A program made the position numbers and the translations under genes. Under the pieces are notes generated by a model that made no database searches, was not told the origin of the DNA, and saw only the letters and a list, made by a program, of their open reading frames with translations. Source: JADFNO01 sp965369945 (GTDB lineage: Bacteria; Planctomycetota; Phycisphaerae; Phycisphaerales; SM1A02). Taken from it: 49,437 nt of DNA. The stretch is from positions 1 through 49,437 of the forward strand of contig CBDUST010000003.1 in the NCBI GenBank assembly GCA_965369945.1. The letters are read 5' to 3'. Below are positions 8,281-17,031 of this stretch, piece after piece; positions within the stretch are counted from its first letter, which is position 1; each line of letters begins with the position of its first letter.

Positions 8281-8294
8281 ACAACATAATTCCC
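8281..8294 (-). repeat. Dispersed hairpin repeat, degenerate inverted head (copy D)
   Basis: On the minus strand this reads GGGAATTATGTTGT, one G-to-A change plus a last-base change from the repeat head, followed by a 'TCGGAGAGGGTCG' tract that echoes the middle of copy B. Too short to be certain on its own. Confidence 0.3.
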
Positions 8295-8464
8295 ATTCCC
8301 GGGCTTAGGTGCACCAACGTCCCGTGGTCGACCCGATGAACAGGCCCTCATTCGCGAATCGGAATCGCCTTGATCTAAGAATGCTTTGAACGGACATCGA
8401 GCTGCCGCACTGGACTGAATGCTTCATCACGATCACCTGCGACGTACCGGTACGGGCTGCTATC

Positions 8465-8548
8465 GGGGATTATGTTGAATTCGAGTCACCCCGTGTATGC
8501 AAGGTTGCTATCGGAGAGCGGTGAGTCGAGTAATGAGATAGGACGGGA
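8465..8548 (+). repeat. Dispersed hairpin repeat, copy B
   Basis: Head GGGGATTATGTTGAATTCG, tail TGAGATAGGACGGG. It can fold: TTCGAGTCACC (8480-8490) pairs at 9 of 11 positions with GGTGAGTCGAG (8520-8530), enclosing a GCAA/TTGC mini-stem (8499-8508). It sits 37 bases beyond the stop of the 1549-residue NTPase gene, so in that transcript it would be a 3' structure. Confidence 0.55.
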
Positions 8549-8584
8549 TCTGCCTCCATCGTTGTTCGGTCGTTGTGAGCACTG

Positions 8585-11500
8585 TTACGTAATCTCGCGA
8601 GCCACATCCTGTGCGCCGCCCACACGTTTCTCAAACATGACGTCCCATGCATCCAAGCAGCCACTAATGATGCCTCTTTCACCGGCAGACTCAGCTTGTT
8701 CATAGAGCCGAAGCAGGAGGCGATTGAGATGGCTGACATCAAGCTGCACGGCAGTTCGCATATCGCGAGAATCTTCGAGAAGCGGGCCCACAAACTGCTC
8801 AACCGCGGAGAAGAGTACATCCGAGAACGGGATAAGATCACCGGAGTGTTCATCTAGTCCGTACAGGAGTCCAGTCGGATCATCTGCAAACGCCAGCGAC
8901 TTAACAAATCGACGCACAAGATCGATGCCCCTGTCGGTTAGCAGGATTTCGCGGGATCGTGCGAGGCGGTGCAGTTCCCCACGAACGTCTTTGTCCGGAT
9001 CGTCCATCAACTGACGTACCCACGGTTCGCACTCAGAGAAATACTCGGGCTTGGAGACGAATTCGGCAGCTATCTGCGCAATACCGCGCCGTTGCGGAGT
9101 AGTACCAGACATGCAGGTTTGCAACTCAGATTCAAAGTGCTGGCCAAAGAGCCAACGAGCTGCAACCTCTAGAGCCCCCTCTTGCGCAACCTCGGGGATA
9201 TCAGAAAGAGCCATTTGGACGATAAGATGCCCGACTATCGTCGCGTGGTTTTCCATACCACAGTTGAAGAAGTAGACGCCCGCTGGCGATGCCGTAACCC
9301 GAACGTCTGATTCGCACGCATTCCGAAAGCACTCCAGTGCAAAGTCTTTGTCCATAGCCAGGATCGGGAGGCATGCCTCAATCCCAGCGACGCGGACGGC
9401 AGGGTGAGGGTCCGTACAGAGATGCTCAAGCGCGGCTCGCATCGTTTCGAAGCAATCAGTATGGTTGCGCAAAATAGCACCGATCGCCATGCCAGCTGCT
9501 CCGCGGACGCAGTTCATCGCATTAGTGTGCAGCGTTGATGGCGATGCACGCGACGCATCGAAATCACCATCGGCATTGCCGACTGAAAGTTTGTTGGCCG
9601 CCGGATCTGGGTGCATTGTTGCCAACTTGGTCAGGCGTGATAGCGATGCGGGCGACCACTCATCCGCAGCCCGCCCCTGCAACAACCAACAGAACGCCGA
9701 CGCGAAGTCGCGGCTGTCCTCGCCATGGAATCGTTCAAGCACTTGTTCGACGAGATCCACGGGCGCAGGCCTCCAATGTGGCTTCTCGTCCTCAGGTGCC
9801 GAGCCTGAATCGGTCGCCCTCAGACTGTCCAGGATCGCCGTCTTGTATCTGGGGTCAACATCAGAGGGGAAACGAAGTGCAAGCCGCGCGAAGCGTTCGG
9901 GAAATCTTTTCGCGATATGTCCTAAGCTGCTAGAGAACTGCCGGATCGATGATTCGGCCATATGATCTTCGTCGATCTGAGTCCACCGGCGCGCATACCC
10001 GTCGTCTATCAACTTGTTATTCGTGACGATTCCGAACCACGCATTGTCGCTGAGTTTCAATAGATCCTTCGGAAGCGGTGATCCTACTAGGCCACCTCGC
10101 GACCGAAGAGACGATGTGAATCGCTCCTTGGCATAGTGTGCGTACTTACGTCGCAGCACACCAATCAACTGTTCCGTCTTTGGGCTTGTTCGCTCGGAGT
10201 GTAAGGCAGGCAACAGAAAGTGTTGGCAACGCCCCCAATAGTCACCGAAGTGACCGTCCTTCCACGTAGTCAACCAATACTCCGCATCGGTTCTCTCATT
10301 CGGAGAGTGATAGGAGCGAATTGCCTCTTCCAGACGACCGAATACATCGTAATCACAGTGAGGTGAGAGGGATTCGATGAGCCGTCGGGCTGGCATCCAC
10401 TTCGGTTCATTTCGACCAGTGCCAAGACGAAAGCGGCGCGTGTCGCTATGAAACCACTTGATAGCCCGATTCGCCAGGGCTGGCGCTAGCCGGGCGTATG
10501 CGATGAGCAGCAGGTTCTCTATGACTGGCGACTCATGTTTACGAAGCTCGCCAGTCAGACTCCAGAATCTCTCACCATCGGCCTCCGCTAAGCTGCGCCC
10601 GGCCTCCTGTGCAATTGTAGTCAGGCCGCGCGGCAGTGCGTCTAGGCCCTGGTGGATTCCCTCTCGGTCGGTTTCAAGCCACTGATCAAGCGCGCCAAAC
10701 GGCTCGTCGGCGGTCGGAGCGAGTCGCTCTATATGCTTGATCAAGATAGACCATGCCGCACCAGCATCTTGGCGCACCGCCGCGAGAAGGGCTTCCAGGT
10801 CAGTGTCCGTCCATCGTTCGAATCGCGAGCGACTACGAGGGCCACGAGATTGTGCTCCAAGCGATTCTGCAGTCAATGACTCTAACACCGCCTCAAGCAG
10901 CGGCATCCTACGTTCAATCTGTAGATCACTCCAGTTGACGTATTCGCGATAGACACCACTTCTTGCGAGTTGCAGACGCAACGAGAACATAGAGCCTGAA
11001 TCCTCGTGCGCGTTCCACGCAAGGCAATTGAGTACCCGCTGTCGCCACTCATCGTCGACGTTCGCGAACGGCTCCACAAGGGCTACCACACTGTCGGGGA
11101 TCGCCTCCGCCACGGTACGAAGCAACCAAAGGCCTGAGTTGCGGTGATCGTCATCCTGCAACCATCGGGCGAGGATTCCGCGATCGATCAACGCCTGTAC
11201 GTACACGGCATGCCCTCGGAAGACAGTGGCCAAGAGGTGCTCACGCCATTCTTCGGACTGCATTCGCACAAGCAGTGATGACACGAGATCATTCGATGGC
11301 GCTTCGAGTTGGCCGACAACTTCGAGACACAGATGCTTGAGATGAAATCGGACCTGTGTGCTGTCAAACAACTCATCGACGATCGGGCAGAACTGCACTC
11401 CCGCGTCCTCCCCTAATAGGCAGAGCGCCTGTCGGAGCTGTTCTCGTCGGAACAGAGATTGGTCGTCACGTGAACCGAGCCAACTCGTGATGCTCCGGCC

Positions 11501-13234
11501 TGTCGAGTACACCTCGCGCACGACACGAGTTGCGATATGGTAGTCCAGGTAGCTTTGGTGCCTGAAGGAAATGGTCTGTCCGCTCGTTCGAAGGACGCCA
11601 GTAGACATCAAGGCATCAAGACTCTCGGTGTCGTCGGCGACGACAATCGGCGCGGTCAGAGTTGAGTTCTGCTCCATGAAATCGACAATAACCTCAAGAA
11701 GTGCCTGCACCGCCACCGTGTTCGCACCGCGCTGGCTCATTTCACGCCACCGCGTCTCCCAATACTCTCGCATCAACTGAACGCGGTGTTGAAAGGTGAC
11801 GCACCCGGTCGCCTTTGCAATCGTCAGCCACATACTTAGATGGTGCGGTGATCTCAAAATCTCCTTTTGTTTGGCCGACAGCGGCGCGATGTCAAGGCCA
11901 GCAGCCTTCGCCGCTTCGGCGACCGCTTCAAGTTTGAGCAATCCGACGGCGACTTTTGTAACGCTTCCGTCCCGTCCCTTTTCGGCTGCAATCCATTTCT
12001 TGATCTCTAGATCGTTCTCAAGGTCGTAGCTTCGACAGGCCATCACTACAGCAATATCGGCCCCCAAAGCTCGGTGCCCACGGATCTCGCGCACCAACGT
12101 CTTGCATATTCCTATTGCTTCGAGCGAGTGTTGAGAAGTCCACCGAAGCGCATCGAGTTGGTCGAGAATTAGAACACACGGGCGATCCAACGCAGCTGCA
12201 AGCAGACATGCGACAGGTGATGCTTGTAGCCCAAGACTGTCACCGAAATCCTGGCTGTTGTTCTTGGGCGTCTGACGGTCAAGCCGGATTGGCAAGTAGG
12301 CGACATCGGCAGCATCCAGACACTGGGTCAACTCAAGCATTACCGCGCTCTTGCCATACCCCGGCTGCCCATGAACTGCGACTATAGCGCTCTGTTTCAG
12401 GGCACCGAGAATCTGCTGAGTGGCCTCGCGTGGAATTAGGGAGCCGCCGATCAGGTCGGGATTGATCGACTCTATAAATTGCTCCTGAAGATCTTTGATG
12501 GCCGGTAAGACACGATGGTCTTGAGGCAGACGTCGAGGATGAAGATCGCACGATTCCAAGTGTGACCAGACACTGGCAGCATCGATTACTTTTCGCATGC
12601 GATCGATCGCATAGTCGGCCAGTACCGATACCGTTGTTGTGGGATCACCCACGACGAGCATCCCGGCCTGATCAAGCAGATCTTCTCGACTCGCGGCAGA
12701 GTCGGGCCAATTCTCGATGTACGTGCGCCGCAGGTACGAGTACGCGCGGCTTCGATCCTCAACTGAAGTCGAATCCAAGCCGAGCTTCTCACAGAATTGA
12801 CGGAATGTCTTACGACGTTCCTCTCCGATGCTTTCGATCTGATATTGGTAGAAGGACTCCGAGTCCCCCTCTGATCTCCGCGCGCTCATGCAGATATCGT
12901 GTAATGTCGTAGAAGGCACCGCAGTGACCAGCATGAACTCGGCCTGGTCGTCACGATCAAGCTGCATCTTCATTTTGTCGAGCACACCTCGCCTCGCGAG
13001 GTCTGCCATAGACCAGCGGTCATAGCAGCCGTTGCGTATCTTGCATTGCTGTCCAACACGGTGTCCATCACGGTGCTGTACCCAGAGATCAACGCCAACT
13101 TCGTCGTCACCGACAGCCTCCAGTTGAAGACTACTCAAGTCCTCCGAGAGAAGGCGCAATACCTGTCGGACAACCCACCGCCCCTCGTAACGGTTGCCAA
13201 TCTTGTCCGCGTAGCCTCCAGGCTCAAGCGCCAT
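8585..13234 (-). CDS. PD-(D/E)XK nuclease - STAND NTPase - helical-repeat defence protein (Avs-like)
   Basis: 1549 residues, ATG at 13234. The N-terminus (1-220) is a restriction-type nuclease: 'KIGNRYEGRW', E39, G47-V-D49, and QxK at 63-65, the DUF4297/Mrr/Cap4-like arrangement. A STAND/NACHT-type NTPase follows: Walker A GQPGYGKS (289-296), Walker B VLILDQLD (about 355-361), and 'FRHQSYLDYHIA', the NACHT-like winged-helix end motif. The remaining 900-1000 residues are alpha-helical repeats without motifs, as in STAND sensors. Family knowledge: in Avs (antiviral STAND) proteins the helical end recognises a phage protein and the N-terminal nuclease then cuts DNA. The sensed target here is unknown. 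An open frame on the same strand stops 3 bases before the ATG, so translation may be coupled. Confidence 0.85.
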   Translation of the reverse strand: MALEPGGYADKIGNRYEGRWVVRQVLRLLSEDLSSLQLEAVGDDEVGVDLWVQHRDGHRVGQQCKIRNGCYDRWSMADLARRGVLDKMKMQLDRDDQAEFMLVTAVPSTTLHDICMSARRSEGDSESFYQYQIESIGEERRKTFRQFCEKLGLDSTSVEDRSRAYSYLRRTYIENWPDSAASREDLLDQAGMLVVGDPTTTVSVLADYAIDRMRKVIDAASVWSHLESCDLHPRRLPQDHRVLPAIKDLQEQFIESINPDLIGGSLIPREATQQILGALKQSAIVAVHGQPGYGKSAVMLELTQCLDAADVAYLPIRLDRQTPKNNSQDFGDSLGLQASPVACLLAAALDRPCVLILDQLDALRWTSQHSLEAIGICKTLVREIRGHRALGADIAVVMACRSYDLENDLEIKKWIAAEKGRDGSVTKVAVGLLKLEAVAEAAKAAGLDIAPLSAKQKEILRSPHHLSMWLTIAKATGCVTFQHRVQLMREYWETRWREMSQRGANTVAVQALLEVIVDFMEQNSTLTAPIVVADDTESLDALMSTGVLRTSGQTISFRHQSYLDYHIATRVVREVYSTGRSITSWLGSRDDQSLFRREQLRQALCLLGEDAGVQFCPIVDELFDSTQVRFHLKHLCLEVVGQLEAPSNDLVSSLLVRMQSEEWREHLLATVFRGHAVYVQALIDRGILARWLQDDDHRNSGLWLLRTVAEAIPDSVVALVEPFANVDDEWRQRVLNCLAWNAHEDSGSMFSLRLQLARSGVYREYVNWSDLQIERRMPLLEAVLESLTAESLGAQSRGPRSRSRFERWTDTDLEALLAAVRQDAGAAWSILIKHIERLAPTADEPFGALDQWLETDREGIHQGLDALPRGLTTIAQEAGRSLAEADGERFWSLTGELRKHESPVIENLLLIAYARLAPALANRAIKWFHSDTRRFRLGTGRNEPKWMPARRLIESLSPHCDYDVFGRLEEAIRSYHSPNERTDAEYWLTTWKDGHFGDYWGRCQHFLLPALHSERTSPKTEQLIGVLRRKYAHYAKERFTSSLRSRGGLVGSPLPKDLLKLSDNAWFGIVTNNKLIDDGYARRWTQIDEDHMAESSIRQFSSSLGHIAKRFPERFARLALRFPSDVDPRYKTAILDSLRATDSGSAPEDEKPHWRPAPVDLVEQVLERFHGEDSRDFASAFCWLLQGRAADEWSPASLSRLTKLATMHPDPAANKLSVGNADGDFDASRASPSTLHTNAMNCVRGAAGMAIGAILRNHTDCFETMRAALEHLCTDPHPAVRVAGIEACLPILAMDKDFALECFRNACESDVRVTASPAGVYFFNCGMENHATIVGHLIVQMALSDIPEVAQEGALEVAARWLFGQHFESELQTCMSGTTPQRRGIAQIAAEFVSKPEYFSECEPWVRQLMDDPDKDVRGELHRLARSREILLTDRGIDLVRRFVKSLAFADDPTGLLYGLDEHSGDLIPFSDVLFSAVEQFVGPLLEDSRDMRTAVQLDVSHLNRLLLRLYEQAESAGERGIISGCLDAWDVMFEKRVGGAQDVAREIT

Positions 13235-13328
13235 CGATCAGCCCCACTCTCTTCTTGGCACTGCTTCCCTGAGCCGGACGGAGGCCGGCTGCATCACGTA
13301 GCGGTCTTTCAACGTGTGCTCCACGATA

Positions 13329-13499
13329 TCAAGTACGTCTGCTAGCTGGACTGATGTCGGAACGAGACCTAGGTGAGAATCCTCGGTGCTCCAACAGCAT
13401 CTGAAGGAAGCGCGCGGCGTTGTAATTCGCTTCGCTCTTGGCGCGCTGGTAGATCTCCATCATGGCATCGTCGAATCGTTCTTCCAACTCACTTGACAT
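13329..13499 (-). pseudogene. Truncated small conserved protein (56 residues)
   Basis: ATG at 13499, 56 residues. 'MSSELEERFDDAMMEIYQRA' and 'NYNAARFLQMLLEHRG' match the opening of a widespread hypothetical family of about 100-140 residues that I recall continuing 'GLETARRLL...SDGFT.LWERGRLDLTVEA'. Here the frame instead runs into 'FSPRSRSD...' and stops, so it is probably a 3'-truncated remnant. In the +1 frame an open stretch continues to a TGA at 13240-13238, three bases before the ATG of the large NTPase, but its sequence does not match the lost half. It may serve only as a leader that couples translation to the NTPase. The 13500-13650 gap holds nothing else I can see. Confidence 0.5.
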
Positions 13500-13650
13500 C
13501 TCACTTTTCCACGCTTCGCTTGGTCCAAGATCGCCCCGCGAGTACGGTAGCAAAGGTCCTCCCGTGGATGATAGCTGCGAGATCCTAACGCCGTAGGCTC
13601 AGATGAAGGGCATGATGCCAAGCCAAGAAAGCAACAGGAGCGAGTGACGC

Positions 13651-14172
13651 ATGAACACGATTCCGCAACCGCCGACAACGTTTGACGTCCCACCGTTTTG
13701 CGACCGCTGGATTCGTTGGTCAGAAGTGAACGCCTGCTTCTGGCCAGGCAAAGGACGACGTAGCGAAAAAGTGAATCCGATTCTTGCACCAATACGGAGC
13801 AGAGGGGGCATATACATCTTTGCATGGTCGGTGTCAGCACCCAAGACGCTCGCCCCTGTGACCAAAGAGGTTAAGTACATTGGCCAGACGAACTGGTTCA
13901 AGCGTCGAATGAGTCAGTTTGGGACATCGGCTGGTTTCTGGGGCAAACGCGCCGCTGGACATGGGCCAGGCTGGCACTGGCCCAAGGGGAGGAATGACAA
14001 GCTCTGGGTAGCTTTCTTTGACGTTGGCAGCGACCTCGACCAAAGCCATCTGGCCGAGGGGCTTCGGTACTGGATTGAGGCAGTCGCCCTTGAAGAGCAT
14101 CGGAAGGCATTGGGGGTTCTGCCTCCACTTCAACAGGCTTCTGCGGAACGGCGACAGCTCGTGCTGAAATGA
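13651..14172 (+). CDS. GIY-YIG nuclease-like protein
   Basis: 173 residues; ATG at 13651 preceded by CAGGAG. Around residues 52-90 it shows 'GGIYIFAWS', then 'VKYIGQTNWFKRRMSQFG': the GIY and YIG strands followed by the conserved Arg of GIY-YIG endonucleases, with YIG intact and GIY read as G-I-Y. A C-terminal acidic helix ('DQSHLAEGLRYWIEAVALEEH') follows, as expected for the metal-binding Glu region. Short and stand-alone, divergent from the minus-strand NTPase. Could be a stand-alone homing-type or defence nuclease. Exact family uncertain. Confidence 0.6.
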   Translation: MNTIPQPPTTFDVPPFCDRWIRWSEVNACFWPGKGRRSEKVNPILAPIRSRGGIYIFAWSVSAPKTLAPVTKEVKYIGQTNWFKRRMSQFGTSAGFWGKRAAGHGPGWHWPKGRNDKLWVAFFDVGSDLDQSHLAEGLRYWIEAVALEEHRKALGVLPPLQQASAERRQLVLK

Positions 14173-14283
14173 GACCAAGTTGGGCTTGCGCAGTACGTTG
14201 GGATCAGTCGGGCAGGAAGGGTGACATCGACATAAGCGAAACCATGGGGGACATCCGATCTAAGGCACTCCAGACAATGATCG

Positions 14284-14844
14284 TCAACGATCGATTTCAC
14301 GAACACCAACAGGCCGCACCCGGGTCTGGCCGCGATTGCGGATGTCTTGAAGCCGACGGGCTGCCTCCCGCAAACCGAGTTCGGCTCTCGCCTCTTCGCA
14401 GGGGGCGACCGAACGCGAGCCACAGTGCCGGCAGACCAAGCCGTGCGCTCGAGTCATCTCCACGGTACGGAAGAACTGGTAATTGTCCTTATCCGCTAGA
14501 GCATGGAGAATTCCCGCAACAGTGTGCGACTTTCCAGCACCGGTTGTGCCCACGACGGCGGAGTGACGGGTCACAAGTTTGGTTATATCGACTAGCGCGG
14601 GGATCGACTCCGCGCTCGCCAAATGTCCGACTTGAACGAAGTCTATCAATTCGCCGGCCCCGTAGATCGTGCGTAGATCCGCCTCCGTCACGATGTGGGC
14701 ACGGTCATGGACCGTGGGATGTTGTGAGACACCCCGCGAGAAGTGGGACCCCCGGCGCCCTTCGCCAACGAGTTGCACGGTCAGCCAAAGATGTCCGTAG
14801 GGATTCACCTCTCCACCTGATACCGGTGTCGACCGCGCGCTCAT
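14284..14844 (-). pseudogene. HerA-type ATPase remnant (N-terminal fragment)
   Basis: The first 120 residues match the region around the P-loop of long HerA ATPases/translocases: 'NPYGHLWLTVQLVGE', 'FSRGVSQHPTVHDRAHIVTEADL', 'VQVGHLASAESIPA', 'KLVTRHSAVVGTTGAGKSHT' (Walker A GTTGAGKS). Homology ends after 'LADKDNYQ'; the tail, which includes 'CRHCGSRSVAPC', is not HerA. The usual upstream HAS-barrel strand and the whole C-terminal ATPase half are missing, so this is a fragment. In defence islands HerA pairs with SIR2, DUF4297 or NurA nucleases; no partner remains here. A stop in frame lies just upstream of the ATG. Confidence 0.6.
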
Positions 14845-15039
14845 CGATCAAGACGACCGGCGTTATTCGATCAGCGTGTTGGGCTCGCCTGATATGCCAG
14901 GGGAGGCTGGAGTCAGACTGGATCGAACCACACGGGCTTGCCGACAGATGGCGAGAATCTGGGGGAAGATCGCTGGTTCTAGCCAAAATAGCGCGTAATT
15001 GCCTTGATGTTCGGGGCACCCTATGCCCCTATGGCGCTA

Positions 15040-15070
15040 CCCCCTAAGTAGGTGACACCTGTACAGGGGG
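15040..15070. repeat. 31-base palindrome, copy 2 of 2, before the recombinase gene
   Basis: CCCCC/GGGGG outer arms and AGGTG/CACCT inner arms around a single A. Same plan as the palindrome at 3471-3503. It ends 2 bases before the TAAGGAG ribosome site of the serine recombinase (ATG 15088), so it may be an autoregulatory operator or an RNA hairpin in the leader, or a REP-like repeat. Confidence 0.45.
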
Positions 15071-15087
15071 CATAAGGAGCTTTAGAA

Positions 15088-17028
15088 ATGGCAAGTGCAA
15101 CCGCTGTCAGTGCGCGCCGGAAAGGCGCAGCGATTGGCCGAAAACAAGTGGCCGTTGGGTACCTTCGCCGATCGACAGATCGGCAGGAGCAATCGATCCC
15201 CGATCAGCAGAAGGCGATCGAGGGTTATGCGAAAGAGCAAGGTTTTCGCATCCAGCGGTTCTACACGGATGATGCGATCAGTGGGACCAGCACGGCTGGT
15301 CGTCGGGCGTTCCAATCGCTCATTGCGGATGCCAAGCGAAAGTCGCGGACGTTCCGCTTCGTTATCGTCTATGACGTGAAACGGTTCGGTCGAGTCGATA
15401 ATGATGAAGCCGGTTATTACCGCCACGTACTTCGTCAACACGGCGTTGAAGTTCTCTATGTCAGCGAGAACTTCAACGGCGACGGGACGGACGATCTGAT
15501 TCGGCCTGTCAAACAGTGGCAGGCACGACAGGAATCCAAGGATCTGTCAAAAGTCACCATCCGTGGATTGCTCACAAAGTCCGAGACCGGTACTTGGATG
15601 GGGGGCGTACCTCCGTATGGGTACGACCTGCGGTACGAGAGCTTCTCCGGCGAGGTCTTGATGCACGTGCGCTACATGCGAGATGGATCGAAGCAGATAT
15701 TCACTGAGAAGGGACGATTGCAACGATCGCTACCACGAGGGGAGTCGCTGGCTTTTTCGAGGCGCGATCGATGTTGGCTGGTGGTTGGCGAGAAGTCGCG
15801 CGTTGAGGCTGCTCGCGAGTTGTTCCGGCTCTACGTCGACGAGCGGCGCGGCTTCAAGGCGGTTGCCGATGCACTAAATCGAAGCGGGATTTCTTCTCCA
15901 CGAGGGCCGGAATGGTCAAAGCGATACTCAGGTAGATGGTCGCTTACGACTGTTCGCGCGATTCTGGTGAACCCGGCCTATGCCGGCGATCTCGTTTGGA
16001 ATCGGCGGACTGATGCGCGCTTTCACAAGATCGTAAACGGCAACGCAGTGGAACGGCCGCAGGCGGTTGCGAGTCGACTTGAATTGAATGATGAATCGGA
16101 TTGGATCGTTGTGCGCGATGCGCACCCAGCGATTGTGACTCGGCGCGTGTGGGAGATGGCCAGGAAACTGCGCGAAGAACAGGAGACATCAAGGCTGCAA
16201 CGAGGAATCAACCAACGCACGGGTAAACCAGCTGGACCATCTGAGAACGGAAAATCATCTGGCGGTTGGACTGGACCACGCTCAAAGTTCCTTCTGTCGA
16301 GCTTGATGACTTGCTCCCAGTGCGGTAGTCGGTACGAAGGACACTCGCAATATAGGAAAGGACTAGATGAAGACGGCAGACGGAAGCGCACACTTGGATA
16401 TGCTTGCGGTGGCTTCATTCGCCATGGTCGACATGCCTGTGAGATCGGCAGAGTTGATAAGGAACTGTTAGAGCGAACGGTCGTCGATGCGGTCGTGGCG
16501 TTCTACGAACCGTTCTCGGGTGATGACGCTCACGAATGTATTGCTGCGGTATTGGATGAGCAGCTCGGAGGGGAGATTACTCAGATTGCTAAGACGCAGG
16601 TCAGATTCAAAGCTCGCCTGCGCGCGATCGATAAGAAGGTTCGCACGATGATCGACAATATCACGGCGACCAACCGTGAACTGATCGATGACCGCGTTGG
16701 TGAGCTGACGCTGGAGCGAGAACGGCTGGAGCAGAAACTCGAATCGCTAACACACTTACTGCTGTCGAAGGAAGAAAGCGAAGAGATCATTGCTGAGACG
16801 GCTCGCTTCGTTGCGGCACTGAAGTCATCGCTAACGGATGGGCCACTCGACCAACGTCAAGGTGCAGTTCGTCGATGTGTGGAGCAGATCGTCGTCAACC
16901 GTAATGAGGGACAGTGCCGGATCACGTTGCGAAGAATTCCGACGATTGCTGGTGAATCGCTTGCGGCCGCAACCGACGAGAAGATGATTCAGTTGACTCC
17001 GAAAAAAGAAGCTGTTGCGGAAGTCTAA
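15088..17028 (+). CDS. Large serine recombinase (site-specific integrase)
   Basis: 646 residues; ATG 15088 with TAAGGAG upstream. Resolvase-type catalytic domain at about 20-160 with 'VAVGYLRRSTDRQEQS' (candidate nucleophile Ser29), 'QQKAIEGYA', 'DDAISGTSTAGRRAFQSL', 'IVYDVKRFGR'. Recombinase DNA-binding domain at about 175-330 ('GVPPYGYDL', 'ILVNPAYAGDLVWNR'). Zinc ribbon with Cys at about 409/412 and two later Cys ('YACGG', 'HACE'), then a coiled-coil stretch typical of large serine integrases. Full length and apparently intact. Probably mobilised the island or an element nested in it. Its att sites are not identified; the tRNA-Glu scar nearby could belong to it or to a lost tyrosine integrase. 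Confidence 0.92.
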   Translation: MASATAVSARRKGAAIGRKQVAVGYLRRSTDRQEQSIPDQQKAIEGYAKEQGFRIQRFYTDDAISGTSTAGRRAFQSLIADAKRKSRTFRFVIVYDVKRFGRVDNDEAGYYRHVLRQHGVEVLYVSENFNGDGTDDLIRPVKQWQARQESKDLSKVTIRGLLTKSETGTWMGGVPPYGYDLRYESFSGEVLMHVRYMRDGSKQIFTEKGRLQRSLPRGESLAFSRRDRCWLVVGEKSRVEAARELFRLYVDERRGFKAVADALNRSGISSPRGPEWSKRYSGRWSLTTVRAILVNPAYAGDLVWNRRTDARFHKIVNGNAVERPQAVASRLELNDESDWIVVRDAHPAIVTRRVWEMARKLREEQETSRLQRGINQRTGKPAGPSENGKSSGGWTGPRSKFLLSSLMTCSQCGSRYEGHSQYRKGLDEDGRRKRTLGYACGGFIRHGRHACEIGRVDKELLERTVVDAVVAFYEPFSGDDAHECIAAVLDEQLGGEITQIAKTQVRFKARLRAIDKKVRTMIDNITATNRELIDDRVGELTLERERLEQKLESLTHLLLSKEESEEIIAETARFVAALKSSLTDGPLDQRQGAVRRCVEQIVVNRNEGQCRITLRRIPTIAGESLAAATDEKMIQLTPKKEAVAEV

Positions 17029-17031
17029 CCA

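Larger units (their letters stand above)
7734..8584. other. Gene-free stretch between two defence-type units, with repeats
   Basis: 851 bases with no recognisable protein on either strand. Contains the complete repeat copy B (8465-8548) and a degenerate inverted head of the same repeat (8281-8294). The promoter of the three-gene unit should lie just above 7733; I see no convincing -35/-10 pair. Confidence 0.45.

Noticed and set aside
7890..8351. 153-codon open frame on the minus strand between the two defence units
   Set aside because: Composition is Arg/Ser-rich without family patterns, no ribosome site, and it runs through a repeat fragment.
14169..15047. 292-codon plus-strand frame opposite the HerA remnant
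   Set aside because: It is a shadow of the opposite strand with low-complexity Arg/Pro/Ser content; the minus-strand frame carries the recognisable Walker A.
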